The notes beneath the pieces are model-generated. The model did not search any database. It was not told the DNA's origin and saw nothing but the letters and a program-made list of their open reading frames with translations. From Piezodorus guildinii (Eukaryota > Arthropoda > Insecta > Hemiptera > Pentatomidae), in assembly GCA_023052935.1 (NCBI GenBank), contig CM041295.1, forward strand, positions 168,756,366-168,820,365: a stretch of 64,000 bases of DNA, read 5' to 3'. Below, in pieces: positions 1-12,812 of the stretch. Each line of letters starts with the position of its first letter. Position 1 is the first letter of the stretch. The position numbers and the translations under genes are program-made.

Positions 1-204
1 CAGCCCACTATCAGCAATTGCATCGGATTGCTTAAACAGATTTTTAAAACATTATACTAATTTACACCAGCAATAGTATAAATATGGGTGTAGATTGAAA
101 ATTCTGTCATCACTGTAAAATGCCTTGTGTCATTTTAAAACTCATTATTGCTTGTAATCTCTTATTAGTGTATTTTAGACGCCATATTATTCAATTTTTA
201 CTTT

Positions 205-625
205 AACTTACTATACTAGGGGAAAGTGGTCGTGAAAATTATCGAATTACAGTTTTAACAGAAAACCATTTTAGGGTCCCCTGAGTGAAATTACTAAATG
301 ACCTATTCTATTGTTCTTTTCCTGCAAAAAGTTCGTTGAACCAAATTTAAATATGGTGTATGTACTGCTGAAAAGAAATTGAAATTTTATATTAATGACA
401 GCTATATACCTGAGATATAACTTTTTCATCAAAATTGGTGACTCGGAAAAGCCACTTTTTACTAAACATGTTGCCCCTTTTTACAATTTTTTCAGAAACG
501 ACTCTAGCGATTTTGTTTAAAATTTTAAACTTTAACGGGCTATAATATCATATCGGTTTGTATTCTGATGAGATGGTCTGAGAAAACTTGAATGCCGATT
601 TTTTAAATTATGTTTTTCTAAATTA
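205..625 (-). repeat. MITE-A family fragment
   Basis: Minus-strand fragment of the repeat family best seen at 50098-51014. It shares the 'cctgagt' block, the block ending in a run resembling 'atcaaaattggtgactcgg', and the 'ttttacaattttttcagaaa' stretch with the copy at 1285-2165. No coding capacity is visible. Boundaries are approximate because the outer ends have decayed. Confidence 0.5.
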
Positions 626-1284
626 TCTGTAATTTTGTATATTGGGAACTATGGTATGTAAGTCATGGTCATAGCTATTACATCACTCAATTAAAACAAT
701 CTTTCCAAAATCAAACATCACCGCAAGTTTAAAAAAATTATCATTACCCAAAAAAAATAATATTATATATTAAAAATTAAAGAAAATCACAAACAAATCA
801 ATGAAAAATAAATTTAAGTTCTTTTGTTGTCTCTGAATTATAATATTAGTTTTCAAAACTCTGACCACAGTTGGTTTGTGTCAACGCTGTTTTCAGTGAA
901 AATTGTTCCACTTCGTGTAACTTCACAATGTTGATAGTTTCTGATTGCAAAAATCTTACATTTCGACATAATTAAAACAAAAATGCTGGGAATAGTTAAA
1001 AATACTAACCAAGAACTAAGAAACGTTATTTTATTTGTTTTAAATTTCTTTATTTCATTAAGGGTATAGTAGAAATAAGTAGACAAAAACAAAATTATTC
1101 GATTGGGTCAAAAACATTGCCATAAAAAATTAAAGCATAATAGGTGATGCGATTTCTATGACCACGACAGTATTATCTTATAAGCATTCTTAAAAGAAAA
1201 GTCCAAATATTAAGTTTTACTGACCAGAAGTGCCACAACAACATTTATTTATAATTATTGTACTATATTATTACTTCCTCTAAC

Positions 1285-2165
1285 CTCTATATGAAATATA
1301 CAGTAAGGAAAAATATTGCGATCGCGAAAATTTTCGAATTCCAGTTTTCAACGGTAATACACATTTTAGGATCCCCTGAGTCTAAATAACCAAGTCGTGA
1401 AAAAAGTTGTGTGAGTGTCCGTACACAATGTAAGTCTAGTGTGAAAACAAAAAGACGTACGAAACTTAAATTTTAAATTTAATACAAGTATACGCCCGTG
1501 ATGTTACAGCAACTTTTTCACTAAAATCGGCTGACCGAAAGTGCTACTTTATTCCATGCATTTAGCAACTTTTTACGATTTTTTCAAAAACAGCTCTAAG
1601 AATTTGGACTAAACTTGCTATATCGATGTGAAATTTAATAGGCTTTAATATCATGTATGTTTCATTCTGATTGAAATAGCCTGACAGGGCTTAAATACCT
1701 ATATGTTAAATTTTGTTTCAGAAGAATTACCCATAGCATCGTAGGATTCATAAAAATCATCTAAATGTAAAAGTTTAACGAATTTGATGACCAACTAAAG
1801 GAGAAAAGAGCGAAAATATTTATTTAATATAATTTTCGGTTTTCTGAACATGAAAACAGCAACATGTTTAATATATAGTTGGAAAGCTAAACATTTTAGA
1901 AAAAATATAATACTATATACAAAGTTGTAAAAGGCAATGTTTGATGACAAAAAGGGCATATTATACGATAATTATACGTAACAATTCGATACTGCTATAT
2001 TATTTAATCTCAATCATATGTTACTAAGGAATAAATGTAAAAAAAAAAGTAAATACACTTTTCATTTTAATTATCTTCAAAATTTTTATGTTCGAATTTA
2101 TTAAATAGTTCTTAAATTGATTTTAACAGCCGAGGTAAGTGAATTCGTGTGTTTCCCACACCAGA
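1285..2165 (-). mobile_element. MITE-A copy, near full length, minus strand
   Basis: Non-coding repeat of about 880 bp. Its left end (tatatgaaatatacagtaag) is the reverse complement of the right end at 50974-51000. Its right end (gaggtaagtgaattcgtgtg) matches the reverse complement of the left end at 50108-50131. The internal order of conserved blocks is the same as in the other copies. Mobility by a DNA transposase supplied in trans is inferred from the terminal inverted repeat; no transposase is encoded. Confidence 0.6.
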
Positions 2166-3299
2166 TTTTTTTTATTCATGTTATTTATTTTTCAATTATT
2201 TTTATTCTTCGGCAATTATAGATATTATTTTATGTCACATCCAATATTATTGTTACAGAACTTAGTCCCACAAAACATTTTTTTTCTTTCTTCCTTACTT
2301 TTTTAAACACTTTTTTCCAACTCTAACCTATGGGTTGTATACGTAGTTTGTTTATTAAATTAAACTATTTTAGGATTTATTTATGTATTTTACCACTACA
2401 ATTTTTCTTCAATATTCCATATATTTTTATCATGTTTTGTTGGAAGCGGCGCACAGTGGTTAAAGGATGAAAAAATAAATAAAAATATGAACTTTTTATT
2501 TTAAACATAGCTCTCGTTTTTAAGCCATGGATGTTGCATGGTTATTGGGATGTTGCCATGCCATGTTCCCAAACTATAATTCTACCTTAGCTTTAATCAA
2601 AAATATTTTTACAAGTTGGAAATATTGATTTACAAAGGTAAGTGATTTCTATACTTCTAATAAACCCAGTATTTTACCAATAATTAGGACAACTTGAGTA
2701 GAGTATAGTAGTATGACTTGTGGAATAGTTTCCAATGCGAATTTTATATTTTCTTTTCCACAAACCTTTGCAGTATCACGCAAATGCAGAAGACCTTCAA
2801 AATTTTGTAAAGAAGGCTGTAGCTTTCAGATTTAAATTTGTAGAATATAAATACTACAAGACCCAACACAGTAGGTAAACATCTCGTCAGTTACAAAGCA
2901 TGACGTTTTTAAATTTATGATGATATCCTCGGACCCTTATATAAGTTGCTTAATACCAGAACCGTAATTTAAGAGCCTTCTGCATATTGATATAGCAAAA
3001 TATTAGTTGAAGTGATTGCATCTGTAAAGTTCAAATAATTTTTTAGTAGAAAGTGAACATACTTACATACATAACTTTACATTTTGTTTTCTTTCTTTTT
3101 TCCGATTAGACCATTTGGAGATCTCGATTGTAGACTACTTTCAAGCACATTTCAATTTCTTATTTGTTCTTTTTCCCTTCCAAGGGACATTATTATTCAT
3201 TTAGGGCATCCTTTCCTGAAGGTTTGTAAAAGTAAAGTGCAATGAAATAAGGTTTTTCATTGGAATAGAAAATTATATTTTCTGTAATCAAGTCAGGTA
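2166..3299. other. Unassigned A+T-rich DNA
   Basis: No long open frame and no recognisable element. Around 3180-3260 there is sequence resembling the arms of the adjacent foldback (a block with aagggacatt and a following aaggtttgtaaaagtaaag), so part of this may be an older copy of the same repeat. Confidence 0.4.
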
Positions 3300-4395
3300 T
3301 AGGTAGATATGTGCAGGTTAGTCATAACTACACCTTCCCATCCCTTAAACCTTTTGAAAAACACACCTAATGGTGGGGCTAGAGCCCACAAAAAAAATTA
3401 TAATTTTAAATCCCTAAGCACCCATAAATTTTGAAATATTGACAATTATTCATAATCTCAATATCTCTATACACAAGATAATGTAGCGATTCTTGCTTAC
3501 CGTAAGCCACGCGACCATTTGATACCATGTTCACTACCAGTTAGGGCAATCTTGTCGGAAGGTTTATAAGTAAAGCACAATGAAATTAAGTTTTTTGTTG
3601 GAAAGAAAAAATTGGATTTCCTGTAATTAAGTAATAAATAATTATTCCTCCATTTTGATTAGTAATAACATACCGTTGGATAGCACAATGTTTTAGAAAA
3701 GTTAATATATTATAAAAGAAGGGGAAAGTTAGTTCTGGGTGAAATGAAATGAACGCTCAATTAAGAGGGAACTTAATTTATTTGTGCCTATGTTTCACTT
3801 CTCAATAATGAACAGTTATATAAAAATAATGTTTTCACATAAGTATTAATTAACTATTAAGAAGTCGTAAAAATTAATAGATATTTATGAACTAATGTTC
3901 TTTGTTGCCGCCGTACAGTATGTTACAGGTTATATCGTTATTATACAGGCTATAATTTTTACGACTTCTTTTATTATAGTGAAGTGAAAACTTTATTTTT
4001 ATATAACAGTTTATTACAGGGAAATGAAACGTAGGCCCAAATAAATTAGGTTTCCACTTAATTGAGTGTTTATTTGACTGCACCCGGAACTAACTTTCCC
4101 CTCCTTTTATTATATAATTATGTTTTCTTTTATTATATAATAGTTTTCAATTTTGTCTTCCAACAAAAAACTTAATTTCATTGTACTTTACTTATAAACC
4201 TACAGGGAAGAATGCCCTAAAACCGTATCAGATCGTCGCGTGGTTTAGAAGGAAGCAAGAATCGCGACATTATTTTATGTATGGAGATATATAATTTATG
4301 AATGATTTTCAATATTTCAACATTCTCTAGCCCCACCATTAGGTGTGTTGGGAAGGTGTAGGTATGACTAACCTGCTCATATCCACCTACACCTG
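3300..4395. repeat. Long foldback (inverted repeat) element
   Basis: Two arms in opposite orientation, roughly 3300-3880 and 3950-4395, read as reverse complements over nearly their whole length. The left arm starts with a block containing gcaggttagtcat and aatggtggggctag, and the right arm ends with ctagccccaccatt and atgactaacctgc. The arms meet near agaagtcgtaaaaatt (left) and aatttttacgacttct (right) around a spacer of about 70 bp. The arms have diverged by substitutions and small indels, so this is an old palindrome. Related sequence recurs at 17795-18800, 26715-26835 and 30600-30845. A 63-codon frame on the minus strand lies inside the arm and is not considered a gene. Confidence 0.75.
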
Positions 4396-5459
4396 TTGGA
4401 TGTTTAGGTCTAAGAATGTGAAGGTATAGGGATAAGGATGTGTTGGTACAGGTATTGGTAGACGGTTGAGTCAGCTAAGAGGCTGAGGATAGGTGATGAG
4501 AGGTTGTGGGAGGAGACTGCCTCAGTTGGACTATATTTAGTAGAAGCCGACGTCTAAAGTTAGAGCTAGGAGCCAGCTCCCACCAGCCACCGCTCTACCC
4601 TTTTCTCTTTATTTATTTCTTTTTAACGCGTTCGTCCGTCAAGCCTTCTCGACGGCGAAAGATCTAATTGCGTTAGTTCTAGAATTGGCAGGAACGTCCC
4701 CTCCATTGCGTTATTAGTTGGGCTGCGTCATTGCTCAGGAGTTTAGTTCTCATATAATTAAATATCTTCGCCATAGTAAGATTTTTCTGAAAGAGCTTAT
4801 CCCAATCCGAAATCCACTCCTTATCCTGACTTATGGGATGTCAACCCTCCTTTCCTGAAGTTAAAATATTGTAAACAGGAGTCGACTGGACTGCAAAGCA
4901 GAAGCTGGGCCAGAATTTTAATTCTGGATCGATACTAGATTCAGGGCATGGTTTCTATATTACATACTCATTTATAAACAGTATTTCTTTATTTTTAATT
5001 CAATACCTATTCCTCAGTTGATTAAAAGATGAATTTTTCCAACCTGATGGAAAAGAGGAGGTTGGAGTTTGTCACGAAAACAGTTGTACCTGATTCGGGC
5101 CTCTTAACAATTTAATTTCTAAATTAGTAATAATTACACAAAATAATATAAATATTAAGTAAAAGGTATTAGTTGTGGTGATAAAATAAATGAAAATAAA
5201 CTATGAATCTTTAAAAAATATGTTAAAGTATTGAATATATCAAACCCTGGACAACGGTAACAGTGATAATAGGTTTCATTCACACCAAAAAAACATTCAT
5301 TAACAACATAAATAAATTAAAAAATATTGTTTTCTCACAACATAACATTCTCTTATCGTACAAAAGCGTCACATTATACTAAAAAAATGTTTAATATTAC
5401 AGGAGAATATTTTTTTAACCAAAATTAGTACACAATTTAGGCACACTGATTGATAAATC
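4396..5459. other. Unassigned DNA, no gene seen
   Basis: Contains a less A+T-rich patch at about 4400-4700, but no open frame, RNA gene or recognised repeat could be supported. Confidence 0.4.
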
Positions 5460-5700
5460 AATGTTTAGTGAATAGAGCACTCTAATCTCTAAGTAATCTC
5501 TAGATCATGGGTTTGAACTTATTATTAAAGCCGCGAGGTAGGGAAACCATCCAGCTTCTATAAAGTGGGCACAAAAAATAGGGACAAAACCTTGGTAACT
5601 GAGTATGATCTTGAATTAATCACCTCCTTGCACGGCTGTAGGTCTGGAAACTGAAAGAATTCCTGTATTTAGTGAGCTCAAGATGCTTCATGGTTTATAT
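5460..5700 (+). repeat. tRNA-derived SINE, decayed
   Basis: A tRNA-like head is followed by a body shared with the copy at 14788. A box A remnant is 'tgaatagagcac' near 5469, and a box B remnant is 'gggtttgaac' near 5509. Downstream comes a 'cttctataaagtgggc' block that matches 'cctctataaagtggcg' at 14934. The tRNA fold itself is lost, so this is not a functional tRNA. Confidence 0.55.
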
Positions 5701-5922
5701 TGCTAAAGTTTTATTTATTTTGTAATAAACTGAGTTCAACTTTAGAAAAAGGAAGAAAGTAGTATTAAATAATCTTCATTAAAGTGCACCAACAAGATGA
5801 ATTTAATTGTCACAGAAACAATTTGGGAATTGTTCTTAACACTTCTCAGATGCTATATCCATTGTCCTTAATGTTTGCGAAATCCGTTTAATCACTAGAA
5901 AAAACAAAACAACATATAATAA

Positions 5923-5927
<5 letters not shown>

Positions 5928-5973
<46 letters not shown>
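5928..5973. repeat. (AT)n microsatellite
   Basis: Uninterrupted alternating AT tract of about 46 bp. Confidence 0.95.
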
Positions 5974-5977
<4 letters not shown>

Positions 5978-6794
5978 TTATTTTATTATAAGATTGTCGT
6001 TTGGCATGAATTTCGATTAATATAGTAGTGAAATGAATAAGTTATTTAGTGTTAAAGTGTTTAAGTAATATTAAAAAAAAGTGTTTCTGTCATTTAATCG
6101 AAGTTTTTTTTTTTTTTTTTTTTTTTTTTTTGATACTATCATAGCCCATAAATAACTCTTGTAGTGTACGGCAGTTGTGGTTATGCTGCTTCCTATCAAA
6201 AGTAATATCAACTGTTAAAGACTGAACCACACCGAAAGGGGGTCCCTCCAAGTTGGTAGACCTGGTGTCCTCACTTTATTGTCCTGGAATAAACTGAGGA
6301 ACTCAGGTCTAACAACTTATAAAAGGTAGCATAGAGCGACAACCCCTTGACCCCATTTCTGTCAATAACCTTATCTTCATTACTCGAATGCAAACCCACT
6401 CACAAATGTTTTTTAATGATTTAATTCAACATCTGTAAGTCTTAATTGCAATCGATAATATTCACCTCATGTTCTTGTTGGTATTATAGTACCAAATGAG
6501 TATTATTGATTCGAAACCAGTATATTCTCTTTCAATATCCACCCCTTTTAATAAATAACTGGATTTTTTGTGATTTTTACTTGTTACTACTTATTCTACT
6601 CTTTACATATTTATTTAAAATTCTATATTCTGCCATAATTAGCCCATTTTCTAGTTTACGTTTTATTTATTAAATAATATAAGCTGCCAAGACTCGTTAG
6701 CGTTGACAATTAATTAATAATTAATCAAGTAAATATGCTAAATGACATAAAACAAATATGTAGAGATACTACTCAAATCACAATTCTCAATCAC
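5974..6794. other. Unassigned DNA with poly(T) tract
   Basis: Contains a homopolymer T run at 6114-6131 followed by a GC-richer stretch to about 6370. A poly(T) start followed by GC-richer sequence would fit a minus-strand retroposed element, but no family was recognised. Confidence 0.35.
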
Positions 6795-7115
6795 ATTGTC
6801 TCAAGACCATCTTCTTCTCAGCCGTGGTGGAAGTTGTCAGGAATTAAAAGGAATTAGTGATTGAAACTAATGAGTTAAGATGAGATTGTAATTTGTCTTG
6901 GAAAGCTTAGTACTCATTTCAGGCCAGGTCGGCAACATATTGGATTAGTAGTAGGAGGCCATATTGGATAAGTATATTTGTAGCACAGCAAGCAGCATTG
7001 AGGATTTTAAGAAGGATTTTGGATTTTTAGAATTGAAAACGAGAGGACTTGGTCGGTTTATGAGAGCCCCACAGTTCGACTGTGATAAGTCCTGATTGCC
7101 TTTAACGTAATGAAG
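6795..7115 (-). pseudogene. Jockey ORF2 3' end, heavily decayed
   Basis: Read on the minus strand, the sequence follows the 3' part of Jockey ORF2 as seen at 41940-42235. It has a segment like 'caatcaggacttat', then 'aaaatccaaaatccttctta', then 'tcctgacaacttcc' and 'aagaagatggtcttgagac'. The reading frame is broken many times. This is the most diverged Jockey fragment in the window and was recognised only by the order of these blocks. Confidence 0.6.
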
Positions 7116-9914
7116 CAAATGAGCATTTTGTAAATATGTGAAAGGTTAAAGCGTCTTTCCAGTAATTGTTGAAAACAGTAACAAGTGTGGAAATGGATTA
7201 AAAAAACAACAAAACTCGATTTGAAAATCGAGGTATATAGTACTGTTTATGTGCGGTATATTAATGCCCTGATTATGATATGACTACACCACCAGCCACT
7301 AGCGCTAATCTACCTTGGTCTTCTTGCGCAATTCAGAGAAAAGCTCGAAAACTAGAACTAATCAGAAGTGAGCAATTAAGTTGTGTTTGGAAGGCAGCAA
7401 AAACTTGTAAGGCGCCTCTGGAAAAAAAGGCTGTTATGATTAGCCGAAAACTCTAGGGCGTAGCGCTAACCGTTCCGCATTGTGTTTTTCGACTGCTCGA
7501 CCGTAAAACTGGAAAATGGTGAATAAAGCCCGCCATCCCCCTTTCCCTCTGGACTCCCGCCAAAATCTCACTAGTTCTTTCGTTTCATTACAGGAGCTAT
7601 AAATTAAAACTTTCCTAAGAGACAATAATTCCTTGGGGTGCAGCAATTGGCAATCTTCGCTCTTATAGCACTCATTAGCAACTTTCAACTTTCATTCTCC
7701 CGGTGCTTGGATGTTAAGCATTCTATGTTCTACCTTTGAAGAGTCGTGCACATGTAAATATATATTTTTTAAAATGCTGTTGACTTTACCATTTAATCTG
7801 AAAACATATTAAGCGGTATTTGATCAAACTGAACCAATATTTCTATCAAGGATAGAACTGGAATTTTGCCAAAGGGCAAGCTTAATTTTGCCCCTCCTCT
7901 CATCCGTATTATAAGTCACAGTATTTTTCATAGAAAAAATATTCAGTTATTTTATAGACTGAATCCAAAACTAAACAAACGAAAAGTGTTAGCTCCGCCT
8001 TTTGTTTCAACCGTCCTTTTAATCTAAGATAACGCACAAAAATTTATAATCACCATTTTTTAAGAACTAACCCATTCGAAAGCCAAAACCTACCGAATCA
8101 TGATAATTTACAAACCCACATGCGAAAAAATAAGTCCCATTTTTTTTTACTGATTTAATTAAATAATGTCCTTCCGCAAACTATCTTGGGTAAAGTTTAA
8201 TTCAAGGAAGCGACCCACTTGAAGTAAATTATTAACTTTTAGGATATTCCGGCATTTTCATTGTTTATTTTTTAAGTATAAGGATGAAGAATAAGCCCAA
8301 GCTATGTTGGAATTCCAGTCTAGTTGTTGAGATAAAGATAAAACGTAACTCATGAAACTAAGCTATAAAAGTGCAATATTTTTGTAATCCAGAAACGACG
8401 GACATTAACTGAGCGATTCGCAAATCCCAGGCGGACCTTTGGATGTTGTTGAGTGATCCATCGAAAACATTGAGGTTGATGAACCGTTCCAGTTGCTGAC
8501 GTCTTTTCCGCTCCCCAAAAACAAAATTAGATACCGCCTTCTGCTAGGGGGTACCTTCTAACGTGTATCATCTTTATTTTATTTTTGAACCATCAGTTTT
8601 TGTTTTCTTTTCGATCTGTATTGGAATTATAGGATAGTCTAATCGTATCCTCTCGCTTTTGGCTAACGAAACAATTCCCATGCTGCATAAAAACGTAGTG
8701 AAAACCCGTGGACTGTCAACTTTCTCTACCTTTCTAAATAGTGCTTGACTGCATTCGATTCCGAACGGGCAGAGGGATCCAATATATCTTGTTTCTATAA
8801 AGATTGTGTTAAATAATTATAACTTTATTTATTTAGAAATCTGAGTAGACTAGGCCTGCTGTTCCAGTCCTTCGATCCGTTTCAAATATATCTTAATTCA
8901 CTCAGGTACTCATTCTGATTATAATCCTTAGGGACCTGCGTTTCAGATCGATTTGTAAACTACCCTTAATAGCCCCGAGAATGAACACAACGCCTCTGGA
9001 TGTAGGTATTAATCCTGCCGTATTCCCTTTGTGGTAAGATTGCATTCCACTATGCGCATAAGAATTGAATTGCTCAATTGGACCAGAATGGTAAAGGCAG
9101 GAACTGCAGAAGATTTGTTTAGTGGCACATCCCTCCTAGTGGCACTGAGTTATCGTATGGGGTGGGTTTAATTCTAACAGCCTTACTTTACTGATTTCGT
9201 TCGGTGGGGGGTGGAGGGTTGGTTTTAGAAGCACTGCACAAAACTGAAGATATGTGATTAGATACCGTCACCCATTCATAGACAACTAATTCCACGGAAA
9301 TACAAATTTTCTATAATAACTTCAAGCCTATTTAATTTATATTTTTATGATGAAATTTGTGAGTAAAATTTCTAATACAAGAGCTAGTTGGTCTTAAAGT
9401 GGTTGGTTTATTATGGAAACCCCATTATAAAAAAAATACATTTTTTTGTTTTTATTTCTTGCAAAGATTGTATAATTTTAAACTCCATGATAATAAATTT
9501 TATTTTATATTCACCACGTTTATGATGGGTTTTGGGGAAAAATTCTTATCTTTAGAACCACAATCACATGTTCAATCCTTCAAGTCGTTTTAAAAATTAA
9601 ATTTAAAAAAAAATATCAATTTTAATGTATTTTTTTTAATGCATTCATGAAAAATCCTATAAAAAAAAAATAATAATAATAATACCCAGTATCTGACAGA
9701 AATATGTCAAAATTTCGAATTTTCAAAATTCTTTCCTCTTAAGTTCCTTTAATATTGTTTAATTCGAATAATTAACTATCATTGTTAGTTGCATTAAAAA
9801 TGAATAAATATTTAAAAAAAACTTGTAGCTATGAGTAAATTTGATGTGTTTTTTTCTCTAGCAGAAATAAAAGTGGTAATACAGATATATTGTAAAAAAA
9901 AAAGCAACAACTAA
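7116..9914. other. Unassigned stretch without supported genes
   Basis: About 2.8 kb with only short open frames (82 codons at most) that show no recognisable motif and no codon pattern. Base composition is somewhat less A+T-rich than the flanks between 7250 and 9250. A non-coding or ancient repeat origin is likely; nothing specific can be called. Confidence 0.35.
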
Positions 9915-9918
9915 TATT

Positions 9919-9987
9919 TTATATATATATATATATATATGAGGTAATAGAGAGCGATACATTAATAAATGTGAGCATTTTGAATTA

Positions 9988-10078
<91 letters not shown>
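9919..10078. repeat. Two (AT)n microsatellite tracts
   Basis: A short AT tract at about 9919-9940 and a long one at about 9991-10078, separated by a 50 bp unique spacer. The IY-repeat open frame across it is an artefact of the tract. Confidence 0.95.
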
Positions 10079-10081
<3 letters not shown>

Positions 10082-10761
10082 AAGAAAGCAAACTACAAAC
10101 TAGACCCACTCACCCCTTCTTCTGTCCATTCCGTTACACGAGATTCCAACTTACTAAACTCTATATTCCTTCTCATATAACATCTCCCTTTCAAAATTTC
10201 TTTATTTTGCGTACCAATCCGTTCCATAATTCTACACTATACTGTACGCTGAGCATATCAATAGCTTAATTTAAAAACAAGTTATACCTTCTTCTCCTCA
10301 ACCATTAATACTGCGAATATGCAAAAAAATAATTAAAATTACGTTGGTGATTTGCTATATAGTTAATCAATTAAAATAAACAAAATTAAAGGAACTTTAG
10401 ATGAAGGAATTTATAAAATGCAATACTTGAACATTTGAACTGTGAAGACCTTGAAAAAACGTGTATTCCTGTCTCAGACTCGGTACCATATTTTTTACTA
10501 TAGAATTTTTCATGAATGCAATTTAAAAAAATACATAAAAATTTATATGTGGTAGTTTTATTTAATGTTTGAAATGAGTTGGAAGATTAAACAGGTGATT
10601 GTGGTTCTAAAGATTTTAAAATTGAAAAGTCTTTCCATGAAATTAAAATAAAGAATGTATGGCTATTTTATAATACGTCTTTATAGAACTAACTACTTTA
10701 AGACAAACTAGATCTTGCAATCTCAAATATGAAAACATTTTTTTAATCCATAGTTTTATGG

Positions 10762-11056
10762 GGGAGCCCTTGGCTGACTGGCTAGCGAGCTAGTCTCCCA
10801 CGTTAAAGGTTGTGAGTTCGAATCCAAATCCCGGCGGGACGTTTATAAGCATAAAATTGAAAGGGGATTCACTCAAAGCCTCTCCCCCGAGTATGTAAGA
10901 CCCGTCAGCCTACTGGTAGCCACTTGCGAAAATAGGCGTAGCGAATGATGACTCTACCCTATAAAATTTCATCAAGAAACGTGAGTATATTCTTCTAGGA
11001 GATTACACCACGCGGCCAAGAGGCTACGTGGCCAGTTGCACCAGAGAAAAAAAATA
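10762..11056 (+). repeat. tRNA-derived SINE, second family
   Basis: A box A-like 'tggctgactggctagcg' lies near 10770 and a box B-like 'gagttcgaatcc' near 10813, about 40 bp apart as in a tRNA gene. A body of about 220 bp follows, ending in an A-rich tail 'agaaaaaaaatag'. The body differs from the SINEs at 14788 and 21105, so this is a separate family. The acceptor stem does not pair well, which argues against a true tRNA. Confidence 0.6.
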
Positions 11057-11184
11057 GTTATATGATTTTAGTGAGCAGTATAATAGAAACGCTATGAAAG
11101 CACATTTTATTCTTCCTATTTTGTCCTAGTTTGTCGTACACACTAATTTTATAAGCCATATGAGTATAACTTTGTTTAATTTTT

Positions 11185-11255
11185 TTTTTTTTTAATTGTT
11201 TTCTACACCACAATAATTCTTAGGGGACTAAAAGTCCCAGGATAAAATTTACTTC
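11185..11255 (+). repeat. Possible CR1/L2-like LINE 3' terminus
   Basis: A short hairpin GGGAC-(taaaa)-GTCCC at 11224-11238 is followed at once by AGGATAAAA. This is the same signature as the 3' end at 32904-32922. Upstream coding sequence is not recognisable, so only the tail is called. Confidence 0.4.
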
Positions 11256-11484
11256 CTTTTTTACTTTCCATTGGGTAGGGATACGATCCTTGGGCTCAAC
11301 CAGCCTTTTAAAAAGGGTACCCGAAAATTAGGAGAGAATACCAATCGTGGTATCAGGCCGATTGGCCTAGAAGCATGATACTATGTGTTCTATAAGACCG
11401 TTATCTTCTGAATCCAAGACCCTTCATCGGTTGTACTAGTATAAACTTTTTTAAATTAATATTTTTATATATTTGTGTTTTATC
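11256..11484. other. Unassigned DNA
   Basis: No feature recognised between the LINE tail and the Jockey copy. Confidence 0.4.
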
Positions 11485-12178
11485 GGTCAATAATGATCCT
11501 ACTATTGCCTCTCACACTCTTCAAGCCCACATCAGAGACCTTGAGGTATGGTGTCAAAATTGGAGAATCAAAATCAATTTCAACAAATCCCACCAAATCA
11601 CCTTTCGTCGTAAGCCTATGACATCCTGCCCTAAAGTGTCCTTTAATAATATTCTGTTAGTCCCGGTATCTAGGACTCCTACTTGACGAACATTTAAAAT
11701 GGAATCCGCACACAAGACTGAAATGACAAGAAACTACTCGTCGCTTTCGCTGACTTCAACACTTACTGGACAGAAGGTTAGAGTCTTTCACTTATCTACA
11801 AAAGTCTGTCACCATCATAAGGCCTATCTGGACTTGCTCTGGAGCTCTACTAAATCGTCAAATTTTTCCCGTATTCAATCCTTACAATCCAAAATCCTTC
11901 GAAAAACCCTCAATGCTCCTTACTTTGTCACGAATAAGCCCATACATAAAGACCTCAATATCCCATATGTTGCTGATGAACCAGGTATCAATCCTTCCAC
12001 GACAAACTCCACTCCCTGAATGAGGCGTCTGAAAAGAAGATGGTCTCGAGACCTTCTAGTTTAGATTACCCTGTGGAGTGCTGCCAATGGGCATTTTCAC
12101 TTCATGTATTTCTCTTTAGCTAATTTACTTGATGTATTAACTAATACTGTTGTAAATTTCAATAAATGATAATAAAAA
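11485..12178 (+). pseudogene. 5'-truncated Jockey ORF2 end with 3' UTR
   Basis: Contains the part of Jockey ORF2 downstream of the RT catalytic motif. The frame reads HIRDLEVWCQNWRIKINFNK from about 11529, then the block equivalent to LGLHLDKRLTWNP, which is frameshifted near 11660, then the block equivalent to KILRKTLNAPYFVTNKPIHK. Two or three frameshifts are needed to follow it. After the coding part there is a 3' UTR ending 'caataaatgataataaaaaa' at about 12178. No catalytic core is present, so it cannot be active. The 5' truncation fits incomplete target-primed reverse transcription. Same family as 38181-42368. Confidence 0.85.
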
Positions 12179-12727
12179 AATAATAATGTTACTTAATAGA
12201 AATTCCACGGGAATTAAATTTTACTGTTGAAAATTTCACGAAGGAAAGTAGGTGTGTAATGCGTGCACCAGATTTTACCTATTGTTTTTTAATGATATCG
12301 ACCATTGCAGTTAGAGGCTATGGGGTTTATTATGACTCTGTAGGAAGACGCTAGAAAAAGCAGACGGGATGCGGCAGCGGAAGACGAGATGCCAGGCTGG
12401 CTGGGCGGAAGGGAATCTGTTTAGTTGTCTTGGCTGGAAGTGAGTAGTAATACACAGAGAGGCCCGCATTGACTTTGTGCCAAATCCTACACAAACGCTT
12501 CTGGTTATAAACCTGGATATCGGTCATGGCCCATTTACGTCTTTCGTACGTCTGCTTCATTTATTCTTTTCTTATGTAACTCATACTAAGAACGTCCCAG
12601 ATTATTATTACACTTAAGGACAATTTACTTAATTATACGGGCTACTTTAAAATTTGATTTTTGACTTTATTAACAACTTATTCTTTCCAAATTATAGCAC
12701 TTTTCCCGTGACTTTTTAACAATATAA
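12179..12727. other. Unassigned DNA
   Basis: No gene or known repeat supported. A 69-codon minus-strand frame here shows no recognisable motif. Confidence 0.4.
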
Positions 12728-12812
12728 TATGGATATAGTACTTTTTGGAATAACACGTGGATATAGTACTTTTCGGAAGGAATTAAAAGGGATATAGTAC
12801 GTTTTGGAAGAA
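12728..12812 (+). repeat. Cluster of GGATATAGTAC motif, three copies
   Basis: Three close copies of a motif near ggatatagtactttttggaa lie about 30 bp apart, at about 12729, 12761 and 12790. The same motif recurs at 14050-14600 and 54914. Function unknown. Confidence 0.7.

Noticed and set aside
9858..10109. 83-codon minus-strand frame
   Set aside because: Consists mainly of IY repeats from an (AT)n tract.
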